Shown one piece after another: positions 1-8,317 of a stretch of DNA of 64,000 bases. The notes beneath the pieces were generated by a model, which saw nothing but the letters and a program-made list of their open reading frames with translations, was not told where the DNA came from and did no database searches. Numbering within the stretch: the stretch's first letter is position 1; the number at the start of each line of letters is the position of its first letter. This stretch comes from Candidatus Eremiobacterota bacterium (GTDB taxonomy: Bacteria > Vulcanimicrobiota > CADAWZ01 > Ess09-12). The stretch is from positions 188,026 to 252,025 of the forward strand of contig JAVHLM010000006.1 of the NCBI GenBank assembly GCA_031082125.1, in the 5' to 3' direction. Made by a program: the position numbers and the translations under genes.

Positions 1-164
1 AGGACAAGGACAAGGAGCCTCCTCCCGAGCAGCCTCCCGAAAAAGAGGATATCAGCAAGGAGCAGGCCCTCAGGATCCTGAAGGCCTTCCAGAAAGAGGA
101 GGAAAAGCAGCTCAAGCAGCTGCGGGCACGCTATCAGGTAAGGAAAACCGACAAGGACTGGTAA
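1..164 (+). CDS. BatC-like TPR protein, C-terminal end only (partial)
   Basis: An open frame enters from the left edge (first full codon at base 3) and stops with TAA at 162-164, two bases before the batD start. The 53 visible residues are a Pro/Glu/Lys-rich linker followed by an amphipathic charged helix (ISKEQALRILKAF, then KEEEKQLKQ). That is how the cytoplasmic tail of Bat-operon TPR proteins (BatC, or the BatB-BatC fusion) usually looks. The identity rests mainly on the position immediately before batD and batE. The rest of the gene lies outside the window. Confidence 0.6.
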   Translation, partial: DKDKEPPPEQPPEKEDISKEQALRILKAFQKEEEKQLKQLRARYQVRKTDKDW

Positions 165-166
165 CC

Positions 167-2026
167 ATGGCAAGACCTGCACACAGACTTCTCTTCATCT
201 GCCTCGCTTTCATGGCGCTCTGTGCCGCGGCGCTCCACGCCCAGGGGATTGAGCTCTCGGCAGATGTGGACAGGACCTCCCTTTCCCTGGGTGAACAGCT
301 CACCCTCTCGGTGACAGTGCGGGGTGAGAACGCCCCCCCTCCGGTACTCCCTTCTCTTGCAGATTTCACCATCCTCTCGCAGTTCCAGTCACAGAACATA
401 GAAATCATCAACTTCCAGACTTCCGCCTCCATTACCTATCAGTATGTGCTCCAGCCCAGGAGGGCCGGCACCCTTACCATCAAGCCTGTGACCCTCCAGG
501 CGGGCGGCACCACCTATGCCACAGACCCCATTGTCATTGAAGTGACAAGAGGAGGGGGCGGAGGTGCAGGCCTTCCTTTCGCCACACCGATCCGCCCCAC
601 CATCCCTGCGCCTCCCTCCATTCCCTCCCTGCATCCCCACGGGGCGCCGCCGGCTCTTTCGACGCCCTTTCCCAATTTTCCCTTCATGGACGAGGAGCCC
701 CAGGGGCAGGTCTTCGCCGTGGCGGCCCTCAACAAAAAGAAAGCTTACGTGAATGAACAGCTGATCCTCACCGTCAACTTCTGCTATCCCGCAGAGGTCT
801 CCCTGGACCACCGGCTCCTGCCTCCCTCCTCCCAGGGATTCCTTATCGAGGAGATCAAATCGCCAAGAAGCTACTATACGACGCTCCAGGGGCAGAAATA
901 CGCCGTCATTGAGCAGAAATATATCCTTTACCCCATCTCGTCAGGCTCGCTCACCGTCGAGAGCGTCACCGCCAACTACCAGGTCATGAGCTTTTTTGGC
1001 GGCGCCATGGAGACCGTGAAGACCGATCCCCTCCCCGTGGAGGTCATGGAGCTCCCGAAAGGAGCGCCCTCCCATTTTACCCATGCCGTGGGGGAGTTCA
1101 AGGTCGAGGCGGAAGTCGATCCCGGAGAGACGCCCATGGACGAGCCTGTGACCTTTACCATAAGGATTAGCGGTGAAGGGAACCCTTCCACCATAGAGCT
1201 GCCGAAGCTCCCCGACCTGGCGGGATTCAAGAAATTTGATACCACTGAGTCCCAGCGCACCACCCCCCAGGGCGCAAAGGTGACTGGTGAAAAATCGTTC
1301 AGCACCACCCTCATTCCCCGGAAGGAGGGCACCCTTGTCATTCCCGCCATCACCCTCTCTTACTTTGACCCTGCCTTGAAGGCCTACCGCACTGTCGCCA
1401 CATCACCTCTGGAAGTGAAGGTGACGGCACCGAAGAACCCGTCGGCAGGGGGGCCGTCTCCCGAGGTATCAGGAGCTCAGCCCCTCGAGGTAAAGAAGAC
1501 TGATATCCGCTACATCAAGTCTTTCATGAGGAAATGCGCCCCTGAGGACCTCCCCCTCTATAAAAACCTCTATTTCCTTGCTGCCGGGGCTCTGCCTCTT
1601 GTGCTGCTGGGAGGCTTTGCCTTCACCTTGAGAAGAAAAGAGCATCTTGAGAAGAATACGGCCCTCATGAGAAAGTCCCAGGCTTACCGCCAGTTCAGGA
1701 CCCACCTGAAAAGCGCAAGATCGCTTGCGAAAGACCCCCAGACCTTTTACGCGGCGGTCCAGAAAGGCATCTACGAGTACCTCAGGAACCGTTTTGACAT
1801 GGCAGGCTCCGGCCTCACCATCTCGCAGATAAAGGAATCTCTTGGTGACAGGGGTCTTGACGAGGCCGCCCTGAGGTCCTTTGAAGAGTTCCTCACAAAG
1901 TGCGATCTCGCCCGCTTCGCTTCAAAGGACAGCAAAGACAGCGATCCGTCAAAGGACCTGGAGCGCTGCGAAAAACTCGTGACTGCCATTGAAAAAGCCA
2001 CGCGCACCGCAAGGAGCTCCCAATGA
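167..2026 (+). CDS. batD: BatD family protein (Bat operon, periplasmic, membrane anchored)
   Basis: A 619-residue protein of BatD type, part of the Bacteroides aerotolerance (Bat) operon whose products assemble at the inner membrane with vWA proteins; the biochemical role is not settled. The sequence shows a signal peptide (residues 1-25, ending near ALHAQG), a long beta-rich extracytoplasmic region with repeated transglutaminase-flanking or Ig-like segments (LSLGEQLTLSVTV near 40, EPVTFTIRISGEGN near 325), a Gly/Pro-rich linker near 127-165, one transmembrane helix around 468-487, and a helical cytoplasmic tail. The length fits the family. It follows the batC end by two bases and overlaps batE by ATGA, so the three are probably co-translated. 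Confidence 0.88.
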   Translation: MARPAHRLLFICLAFMALCAAALHAQGIELSADVDRTSLSLGEQLTLSVTVRGENAPPPVLPSLADFTILSQFQSQNIEIINFQTSASITYQYVLQPRRAGTLTIKPVTLQAGGTTYATDPIVIEVTRGGGGGAGLPFATPIRPTIPAPPSIPSLHPHGAPPALSTPFPNFPFMDEEPQGQVFAVAALNKKKAYVNEQLILTVNFCYPAEVSLDHRLLPPSSQGFLIEEIKSPRSYYTTLQGQKYAVIEQKYILYPISSGSLTVESVTANYQVMSFFGGAMETVKTDPLPVEVMELPKGAPSHFTHAVGEFKVEAEVDPGETPMDEPVTFTIRISGEGNPSTIELPKLPDLAGFKKFDTTESQRTTPQGAKVTGEKSFSTTLIPRKEGTLVIPAITLSYFDPALKAYRTVATSPLEVKVTAPKNPSAGGPSPEVSGAQPLEVKKTDIRYIKSFMRKCAPEDLPLYKNLYFLAAGALPLVLLGGFAFTLRRKEHLEKNTALMRKSQAYRQFRTHLKSARSLAKDPQTFYAAVQKGIYEYLRNRFDMAGSGLTISQIKESLGDRGLDEAALRSFEEFLTKCDLARFASKDSKDSDPSKDLERCEKLVTAIEKATRTARSSQ

Positions 2027-2790
2027 AAAAAGCGCTTCTCACCGCATTGCTTGTCCTGATTCTGTCTTCGCAGGCCTTCGCCGGCGCAGGCGAAGCGGAC
2101 AGGCTCTTCCAGGAAGGGAACGAGGCTTACAGGAACGGCACCTACCAGAAAGCCATCGAGTGCTACCTGAAGATAACGGCCATCCAGCAAGTGGCAAGCC
2201 CCCAGCTCTATTACAACCTCGGGAATGCCTACTTCAGGGACAACAAGCTCGGCTATGCCATTCTTTACTATGAGAAGGCCCACCGCCTTCTTCCCAGGGA
2301 CCGTGACATTGCCTTCAACCTGGAATTTGCAAGGGAGGCGGCGCAGAAAGCCGGGGCCCCCGAGGGGAAAGAGGGAGCATCCATCCTCTCCCTCGCCTCC
2401 ATAAACGAGGTCACCGTGGCGGTATTTCTTCTCTGGTGGGGCCTTGTGGCCCTTATCATCCTCTATGTGTTCCTCAAGAAGGAGCAGTACCTCTGGGCAC
2501 TCTGCACCGTGGCCATCCTCTTTCTCATGGGAACGGCCCTCATGGCCACTGCGATCTATCAGAGGGAATATCAGCAGAGCGGCATCATCACCGCACCGTC
2601 GGCAGAGGTCCATTCAAGCCCAAGCCTCCAGGAAGCCATCTCCGTGATCATCCCCGAGGGCACGAAGGTGCGCATCCTGAGGACCGAGGAAGACTGGGTG
2701 GAAGTGGCGGTGCAGGGCCAGAAAGACAATGCCTCCACAGGAGGGCCTATACAGGGCTGGATTCCTGCCAAGGATATAAAATCCCTCTAG
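2023..2790 (+). CDS. batE: BatE-like TPR and SH3 membrane protein
   Basis: A 255-residue protein with a signal peptide (1-20), two TPR-like helical repeats (about 25-100; GNEAYRNGTYQKAIECYLKI and YYNLGNAYF), two adjacent transmembrane helices (about 124-170) and a C-terminal bacterial SH3-like domain (about 185-255, motif GTKVRILRTEEDWVEV). This is the BatE layout, a predicted assembly or scaffold subunit of the Bat complex. The start codon overlaps the batD stop (ATGA). The stop shares the palindrome CTAG with the stop of the convergent HAD phosphatase gene, so the operon ends here with no room for a conventional terminator. Confidence 0.85.
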   Translation: MKKALLTALLVLILSSQAFAGAGEADRLFQEGNEAYRNGTYQKAIECYLKITAIQQVASPQLYYNLGNAYFRDNKLGYAILYYEKAHRLLPRDRDIAFNLEFAREAAQKAGAPEGKEGASILSLASINEVTVAVFLLWWGLVALIILYVFLKKEQYLWALCTVAILFLMGTALMATAIYQREYQQSGIITAPSAEVHSSPSLQEAISVIIPEGTKVRILRTEEDWVEVAVQGQKDNASTGGPIQGWIPAKDIKSL

Positions 2791-3440
2791 GGGATGACGG
2801 TGAGAATCTTCCTGAGATCCTTCTCGTAGATTACCACATTACAAACGCGTGCAAGTCTCTCGGACTTGCAGTTGAAGGCAATGGAAAAACCGGCCGTCTC
2901 CGCTATGGAAAGATCATTTTCATTGTCGCCCACAAAAAAACAGCGGTCCAGCGGGATTCCTTCCCTGGAGGCAATCACCTTGAGGCCCTCGCCCTTCTTC
3001 TCCACGTCGTAGGGGGTGGCTTTCCCCCCCGAGATGACGCCATGGTCGTCGAAATAGACCTCGTTGATAAGGACATCGGAAAAGGGGTGGTCAGGAAAAA
3101 GCTCGTCAAGCACCATGCTGAGGCTTCCAGAAATGAGTGCAAGCTTGTATCCACGGCTCAAGAGCTCGTCAAGTGTTTCGCGGGCCCCTTTCATGAGCTT
3201 CAGCGAGCGGATGGAGGCGCGCATCTTCTCTTCGGTGACGCCGTGGTCCCTGAAGATCTCCAGATCGTGGAGGAACCACTCCTCGTAAGTGATCCTCTTG
3301 GCATAATAGTCTTCGGTGATTTTCTTCTTGAGGCTCTCATCCTTTACATAGGTTTCATAGAGGGTCTGCCAGATATAGACAGTGCCGTCAATGAGAGTGC
3401 CGTCCAGGTCGAAACAGACAAGCCTTCGATGGTTTTCCAT
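2787..3440 (-). CDS. HAD-IB type phosphatase (SerB-like)
   Basis: A 217-residue haloacid dehalogenase superfamily hydrolase. Motif I is CFDLDGTLIDGT (nucleophile D11, acid D13), motif II is LISGS near 105, and motif III/IV is FFVGDNENDLSIAET near 169-183. The helical cap between motifs I and II and the order of motifs fit the HAD-IB group (phosphoserine phosphatase and relatives). The substrate cannot be read from sequence. It lies 13 bp downstream of the alpha-2-macroglobulin-like gene on the same strand and may be cotranscribed with it. Its stop overlaps the batE stop in a CTAG. Confidence 0.85.
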   Translation of the reverse strand: MENHRRLVCFDLDGTLIDGTVYIWQTLYETYVKDESLKKKITEDYYAKRITYEEWFLHDLEIFRDHGVTEEKMRASIRSLKLMKGARETLDELLSRGYKLALISGSLSMVLDELFPDHPFSDVLINEVYFDDHGVISGGKATPYDVEKKGEGLKVIASREGIPLDRCFFVGDNENDLSIAETAGFSIAFNCKSERLARVCNVVIYEKDLRKILTVIP

Positions 3441-3453
3441 GAGCGGTTCTCCT

Positions 3454-6400
3454 TTATTCTATTTCAAGGGGAGCAAAAGGACTTGCGCCTCCCACGCGGG
3501 GAGACTCATATCCCCTCACCTCGGCGGGAGCCACAGTGATGCGGCAGGGGAGGGCCGCCGTAAAGGGAATTGAGAGACGCCCCCCCTTCCCCTGCATCAC
3601 TATACTGAGGGTATGGCCCGTCATGGCATAGTCAAGAATGTCGCCCTTCCCCTTGAGGGCTTCAAGGGCCTCACGCTTGACCTCAAGGCTCCAGGGAACC
3701 GGTATGGTCACCGTGACGGGCCCCTGGACAGCACTTTTCCAGGTGACGGTATATTCGACATCCTGCCCCCTTTTTACCCGCGAAGGCGTCACCACTCTTG
3801 CCACCTCGACTCCTTTTGACGCAGGCGCCTCGCTGTAGTACCGCCCGCGCAGGCGGTAGTAGAGGGGAAAATCGACGCGGGGCCGCAGCGTCACCACCCC
3901 TTGCGGCGCGGAAAATGCCGGGATGCTCCTCCTGAGAGGGCCTTCCCCACGGGGAAAGCTGAGGGTCTCTGCCTTCCTCCCGCTTACCTGTACCTCCAGG
4001 CTCCCGGAGGCGCACCTCCCCTCCTCAAGGCGCGAAAGAGCGGCAGCGACAAGCCACGTGGTGAATGGTGTGCCCCATGTGCCGTCAGGAAGCCTGTTGC
4101 CGACAAAGAAGGCCGTCACCGATACGGCGCGCTCATGACCGAGAAGGGAAGGCTCAAGAGCCATGACCGCCAGAGCCGTGGCCTCGAGGTCGGCGGCAGT
4201 GCCTTCTGCACCCGAAAAAAGTGACCTGCTCCCCTGCCAGAAAAAAAAGCCGCCCCGGGACAGGGCCGAGCGCAGAAGCGCTTCCTCTGCATCCTTTGCC
4301 TTCTCAGATGCACTGCGGCGGAGAATACCGGCCAGGAGAGCCATGGTGAGGCTTTCACTGGAACGGTCTGCCTTGTCAGCGAGGTATGCCAGGGATTCCT
4401 TCAATTCGTCAGAGGGTACCCCGCACTGAAGAAGTGCCCACGTCACCATGGCCGTGCAAAGCTCCGGCGCCGGGCCCCTCCCCTTCTCCTCGACCCAGCT
4501 CCCGTCAGGCCTGCGCACAGAGAAGAGCCACTTCACATGCCGCGCCGCCATTTTTTCATCGCCCACTGAAAGCTTCGCCCCCTCTTTAAGGGCCATCACC
4601 ACGAAGGCCGTGAGGGCCGCTCCGGAGGTCTCATCGCCGGCATAACGGGAAAACCCGCCGCCCTTCTTTTCAAACCGGAGAAGACTGCCGTAATCCTGCT
4701 GGAATGATTCCCGCAGCTTCTGACCCTGCTCGCCGCCCTGCGGCACCGCTGCCCCTGCGAGAAAAGCGTTCTCGAGCATCCTGGCAGCGAATTCATCGGC
4801 AGTCACAAAGAGGCTCTTTTTTGAAGATTCCGCTCCCTCTGCGAGAAGAGAGGCGGCACTGTTGTAAATATCCAGAAAAACCTCCCGTCCCTCTTCCCTG
4901 GCACCTCCCGGAAATTCAAAGGAGAGGGCGCACTCTTTTTCAAGCCTCCCCTCCCTGGCCTGCTCATGCCCGTATGCCTTCGGCAGAACAGTACAGTCAG
5001 CGCGGACCTCCTGGTAAGCACCGCCGCTGCGGGCGGCCACTGCAAGCTTGTAGGGGCCGCCGGGACGGCTTATGGTGAGGGGGAACCATTGGAAAGCCTC
5101 GCCGTAGGGAGGGACTGTCACTTTCTTTTCACGGTCACCCGAAAGCAGAAACCAGTCCCTTTTCGATATCTCCACTAGAAGCTCCCGGGGAGCACCGAGG
5201 TAATTCACCAGCCTCACGGGAAGGGAGATGCTGTCGCCTTCCACGAGGCAGGGCTCCAGAAACCGGGGAATCTCGCAGAGAAACTCCTGGAATATGGTGA
5301 CCTTCTGGGTGATCTCCCAGTTCTCGTCGAGGGACCCCGCGAAGAGCTCTCCCTGCAGGTTGCGGGCAGGGAGGAGAATATCCCGTGCAAGGGTCGAACG
5401 GGGAGCCACCTTGCTCGAGGGATCAAAATAATAGACGGCAGGAAGAGTGTTCCTCCGGGAGCCGTCAAAGGGCAGGGCTATGGGGACTGCAGGCGGCGCC
5501 TGGCGCCCCTCTTTCTTCTCGTCCCCGGGCCACGCTTCTTTGCGGTAAAAGGAAGACATCCTCTCTGCGAGGCCGTAGCGGGCTCCCTCCGGGAAGTGCT
5601 CCCCGTCCGGCCTGCTCCCGGTGAGGAGCATCACGGTCCTTCTCTCGAGCACCTGCGAGAGCTCATCGCTTTCAGGGGGCTCCTCCCCGCCGCTCTCAAA
5701 GGTGAAGGCCTCTTCCCCCGGGGAAAGCTGAAGAAAAAGGGCAGCTCCAAAAAACTGCCTTAAGCCTTCAAGCTTGATGGCGTCACTGAAGACGGCCCTC
5801 TCAAGGGCCCGGCACATGTCAGGGGAGCCGTCAAGGGGGAGAGGGTCCACAAGGGAGATCCAGTTGGATCTCCTGTAGCTCACCGGGCCGGTGGAGCCAG
5901 CCCTTCTCCTGAGGCCCACCTCCAGGAACCGCTCCCTTGAGGCCTCAACCTTGATGGCGAGGGGAAGCACCTCGCCCGGAACATAGACGCCCTTCATGGC
6001 GCCCATATTTATCTGCAGGCTCTCATGGGGCGAGACATATAGCCACTGGATGTCTCTGGGCCCATCTTTTACGCCCAGGGAGGCCCTTACCTCAATAAGC
6101 CCTTCAAGGCGCTCATCCAGGGGCAGCACAAGCCTTCCATGGCCTTCGGTCATGGCGAGCGACGCCGTGGCGCAGAGCTGGCCAGCCGAGTACAAATCAA
6201 GATAGACCAGTGCGCGGGCCTCTGTAGAGAGCACGGTAAAGGCGGGACTCTCGCCTTTCAGGAGCATGCTCCTGTCGGCACGCACAAGGAGGCTGTCGCT
6301 CCCTTTTTCCACGGGAAGCGTATACTCCTCATCAACGGTGAGGCCTTTTCCGTCCGAGCCCTTGACGCGGATATGCAGGGGCGCAGACGAAGGGGGCGTC

Positions 6401-7614
6401 ACCTCGAAAGTGGCCCATCCCTTCACCTGCGTCGCAAGGGGCTGGGAGAGCCCTTCTCCCGCCACCGTCACCGAGAGGGGATAGGGCCCATACTCACGGT
6501 CGGTGACCAGAAGGGTCACCTTGTTGGCAAGGCCTCGTTTCAGCTCCCTGCGCTCGGGAAGGAGATTGACAAAAAAGGGGCGGGAAAAGACCGGGAGCTC
6601 CCGGGAGACTTCTGCGGTAAGCCCTCCCCTTGAGGCTTTCAAGGTAAAGGCAAGAGCCTTCATCTTTCCGCCTTCGCCCTGAGATGGCACGAGTGACTTG
6701 AAGCGGTAGAGGCCTTCCCCGTCGGCAGTCCGCTCAAGGTGGGCCAGAAGCTTCTCAAAAGCGCCGCGCGAGGTGATGGAAAGGTCAATGGCTGCCTGCG
6801 GCACGGGGCGCCCGTCAGGGCGGAGCACCTTCACCGTGCCCTGGATGGTGTCGCCTGAGACGGCTGCTTCACGATCAAACTCAAGCACCGCAATGAGAGG
6901 CTGAAGGGGTGCTCTCGTGAGCCTGAATTTCCTTGCGGACTTCGCTTCACCTGCAAGGGCGCTCATCTCATATTCCCCGCCGGCAAACCCCCTGGTGAGG
7001 GGGAACCGGGCAAGGGCCACTCCTCCTTCCCCCAGGGGGGTCTCAGTCTTAAAAAGAGTCTTCTTTTCCGGATCGACAAGAAGGAAAGTCACCATGCCTT
7101 CCCTGGCGGGAACGCCGCCGGGCACCTTGAGCACCCGTGCCCGGGCCAGAAGAAAAGAGCCCTCGGCGGTGCGGGTTTCAAAGAGCGAGAGCTGAATCTT
7201 CTTCCGCTCCTCTATGGTGACGGGGAAAGAATACTCCCGCCTTGCGCCGCCGCTGCCAAGAGCCACGAGAAGCTCACCTTTCCCTGAAATGCCGCTGACG
7301 GCAAGGGCGGGCGACACAGTACCGTTCCTGTCGGTGGAGAGCGACGAGGAGGCCTTTGTCCCGCCGCGATCGTCCCTGAGGGAGATCTCCACAGGGACCT
7401 CCTGGAGGGGCTTCCCGTCCGAGGGATCACGGACGATGACCCTCACGGAGAAAAGGCTTCCCTCAATGAGCACCTTGGTGAACGAGATGGCCGCGAGGTA
7501 CGGCGGGGGGACTCCACCCCCTGCAGGGGAAGGGAAAAGGGGCTCTGCCGCCGCACACAGTCCGGCCATGATAAAGAGCATTGCCACAAGGCATATTCCG
7601 CCGCGGTACATCAC
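3454..7614 (-). CDS. Alpha-2-macroglobulin-like secreted protein without thioester motif
   Basis: A 1386-residue secreted protein. It has a signal peptide (1-22), many macroglobulin-type beta domains (MG2-like GDTIQGTVKVLRPDGRPV near 255), and a C-terminal alpha/alpha toroid with thioester-domain features (ETSGAALTAFVVMALKEG, WLFSVRRPDGSW) followed by a receptor-like beta domain. Bacterial alpha-2-macroglobulins act as periplasmic protease traps, often next to pbpC. Where the CGEQ or CVEQ thioester would lie, just before the toroid, the sequence reads SLFVTADEFAARM, so no internal thioester can form. No pbpC is adjacent. ATG at 7611 is an equally good start to GTG at 7614. A sigma70-type promoter lies upstream. 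Confidence 0.8.
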   Translation of the reverse strand: MMYRGGICLVAMLFIMAGLCAAAEPLFPSPAGGGVPPPYLAAISFTKVLIEGSLFSVRVIVRDPSDGKPLQEVPVEISLRDDRGGTKASSSLSTDRNGTVSPALAVSGISGKGELLVALGSGGARREYSFPVTIEERKKIQLSLFETRTAEGSFLLARARVLKVPGGVPAREGMVTFLLVDPEKKTLFKTETPLGEGGVALARFPLTRGFAGGEYEMSALAGEAKSARKFRLTRAPLQPLIAVLEFDREAAVSGDTIQGTVKVLRPDGRPVPQAAIDLSITSRGAFEKLLAHLERTADGEGLYRFKSLVPSQGEGGKMKALAFTLKASRGGLTAEVSRELPVFSRPFFVNLLPERRELKRGLANKVTLLVTDREYGPYPLSVTVAGEGLSQPLATQVKGWATFEVTPPSSAPLHIRVKGSDGKGLTVDEEYTLPVEKGSDSLLVRADRSMLLKGESPAFTVLSTEARALVYLDLYSAGQLCATASLAMTEGHGRLVLPLDERLEGLIEVRASLGVKDGPRDIQWLYVSPHESLQINMGAMKGVYVPGEVLPLAIKVEASRERFLEVGLRRRAGSTGPVSYRRSNWISLVDPLPLDGSPDMCRALERAVFSDAIKLEGLRQFFGAALFLQLSPGEEAFTFESGGEEPPESDELSQVLERRTVMLLTGSRPDGEHFPEGARYGLAERMSSFYRKEAWPGDEKKEGRQAPPAVPIALPFDGSRRNTLPAVYYFDPSSKVAPRSTLARDILLPARNLQGELFAGSLDENWEITQKVTIFQEFLCEIPRFLEPCLVEGDSISLPVRLVNYLGAPRELLVEISKRDWFLLSGDREKKVTVPPYGEAFQWFPLTISRPGGPYKLAVAARSGGAYQEVRADCTVLPKAYGHEQAREGRLEKECALSFEFPGGAREEGREVFLDIYNSAASLLAEGAESSKKSLFVTADEFAARMLENAFLAGAAVPQGGEQGQKLRESFQQDYGSLLRFEKKGGGFSRYAGDETSGAALTAFVVMALKEGAKLSVGDEKMAARHVKWLFSVRRPDGSWVEEKGRGPAPELCTAMVTWALLQCGVPSDELKESLAYLADKADRSSESLTMALLAGILRRSASEKAKDAEEALLRSALSRGGFFFWQGSRSLFSGAEGTAADLEATALAVMALEPSLLGHERAVSVTAFFVGNRLPDGTWGTPFTTWLVAAALSRLEEGRCASGSLEVQVSGRKAETLSFPRGEGPLRRSIPAFSAPQGVVTLRPRVDFPLYYRLRGRYYSEAPASKGVEVARVVTPSRVKRGQDVEYTVTWKSAVQGPVTVTIPVPWSLEVKREALEALKGKGDILDYAMTGHTLSIVMQGKGGRLSIPFTAALPCRITVAPAEVRGYESPRVGGASPFAPLEIE

Positions 7615-7644
7615 AGTTCACTCTCTCCCTGTATAGTGACGCAC

Positions 7645-7674
7645 AGTATACTCTCAAATAGTTCTCCATCACAA
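7645..7674 (-). promoter_or_regulatory. Sigma70-type promoter of the macroglobulin-like gene
   Basis: On the minus strand TTGTGA (7669-7674), an 18-base spacer and TATACT (7645-7650) lie about 30 bases before the macroglobulin-like start. -35 matches 4/6 and -10 matches 5/6 of the consensus. Confidence 0.5.
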
Positions 7675-7710
7675 GCCCTCATTCCTCAAGGGGGAGAATT
7701 TTTCTGGAAA

Positions 7711-7734
7711 TAAAAAGACCCCGGGGGGGTCTTT
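7711..7734 (-). terminator. Rho-independent terminator
   Basis: On the minus strand a 9-bp perfect stem (AAAGACCCC, loop of three C, GGGGTCTTT; 7714-7734) is followed by TTTTTATTT. It lies just after the stop of the 117-residue gene at 7759-8112 and ends that transcript before the macroglobulin promoter. Confidence 0.85.
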
Positions 7735-7758
7735 CTGGCCACTCTCAGGGGAAAAGGC

Positions 7759-8112
7759 CTACCTGTTGTGATAGACCATGCGGTAGCAGCCTGTAGGCTC
7801 TATCTTGATAAAAATGCCCGGCCGCACGGGAAGGATGGAAATCCTGTTCGTATATCCCAGATCAGCCAGCGTGAGGCGGTAATTGGCCCTCATCTCCATC
7901 ATGGCAATCTGCGCCTCAAGGCTCAGGCTCACCCTGTCACGCAGCCATGGACTCTTGAAATCCACTCCCAGGATATTTGAATCGGGGGTAAGGCTCGGGG
8001 CTGCTATAGGCGCAACAAGCGAGGCCTCCATGGGGTTGATGCCCACCTGGACCGTGTCTCTCCCTCTCTGGGCCCTGATCTGATCGATCCTGTCTCTTGG
8101 ATCTCTGTCCAT
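7759..8112 (-). CDS. Small protein of unknown function, repeat-box promoter
   Basis: A 117-residue protein I do not recognise. The N-terminus is charged (MDRDPRDRIDQIRAQRGRD), the middle is Pro/Ala-rich, and the rest looks like a helix (SLSLEAQIAMMEMRANYRLTLADLG) followed by a beta-rich end (ISILPVRPGIFIKI). It has no signal peptide or transmembrane segment. It is a single-gene transcript: its own extended -10 promoter with two TTAACA-like boxes lies upstream (8161-8203) and a strong terminator lies downstream (7711-7734). The shared box type with the flagellar operons suggests joint control. A role as flagellar accessory or export substrate is only inference. Confidence 0.6.
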   Translation of the reverse strand: MDRDPRDRIDQIRAQRGRDTVQVGINPMEASLVAPIAAPSLTPDSNILGVDFKSPWLRDRVSLSLEAQIAMMEMRANYRLTLADLGYTNRISILPVRPGIFIKIEPTGCYRMVYHNR

Positions 8113-8160
8113 ATACTGCTCCTCCTTATCGCTTCCGGATGACCACAGGTATCCAATTTT

Positions 8161-8203
8161 ATTATAGCATACCCTGGGGCCTTTTGTGTTGCGAAAATGT
8201 TAA
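8161..8203 (-). promoter_or_regulatory. Promoter with two 11-bp-spaced TTAACA-like boxes
   Basis: Read on the minus strand: TTAACA (8198-8203), five bases, GCAACA (8187-8192), then exactly 20 bases to an extended -10, TGCTATAAT (hexamer at 8161-8166). No good -35 hexamer is present, as expected when an activator site replaces it. It precedes the 117-residue gene. The box spacing and the 20-bp gap to -10 match the site at 52510-52563. Confidence 0.55.
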
Positions 8204-8261
8204 TCTTTTCCGGCGCCTTCCCCTCTATCATAGCGTTATTTCCGGAAAAAAGCAAGCCATG

Positions 8262-8288
8262 ACAAAAAAAGAAGGAGGCGGTGCCTCC
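8262..8288 (-). terminator. Rho-independent terminator
   Basis: On the minus strand GGAGGC, loop ACC, GCCTCC (8274-8288) is followed by TTC and seven T (8264-8270). It lies 30 bases after the stop of the gene at 8318-9190. Confidence 0.85.
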
Positions 8289-8317
8289 CTCTTGGATCCT
8301 TTCTGCTGCCTGCGGGC

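Noticed and set aside
2436-3539. Plus-strand frame of 367 codons across the batE/HAD junction
   Set aside because: It overlaps batE and runs opposite the HAD phosphatase, with no ribosome binding site and no recognisable domain.
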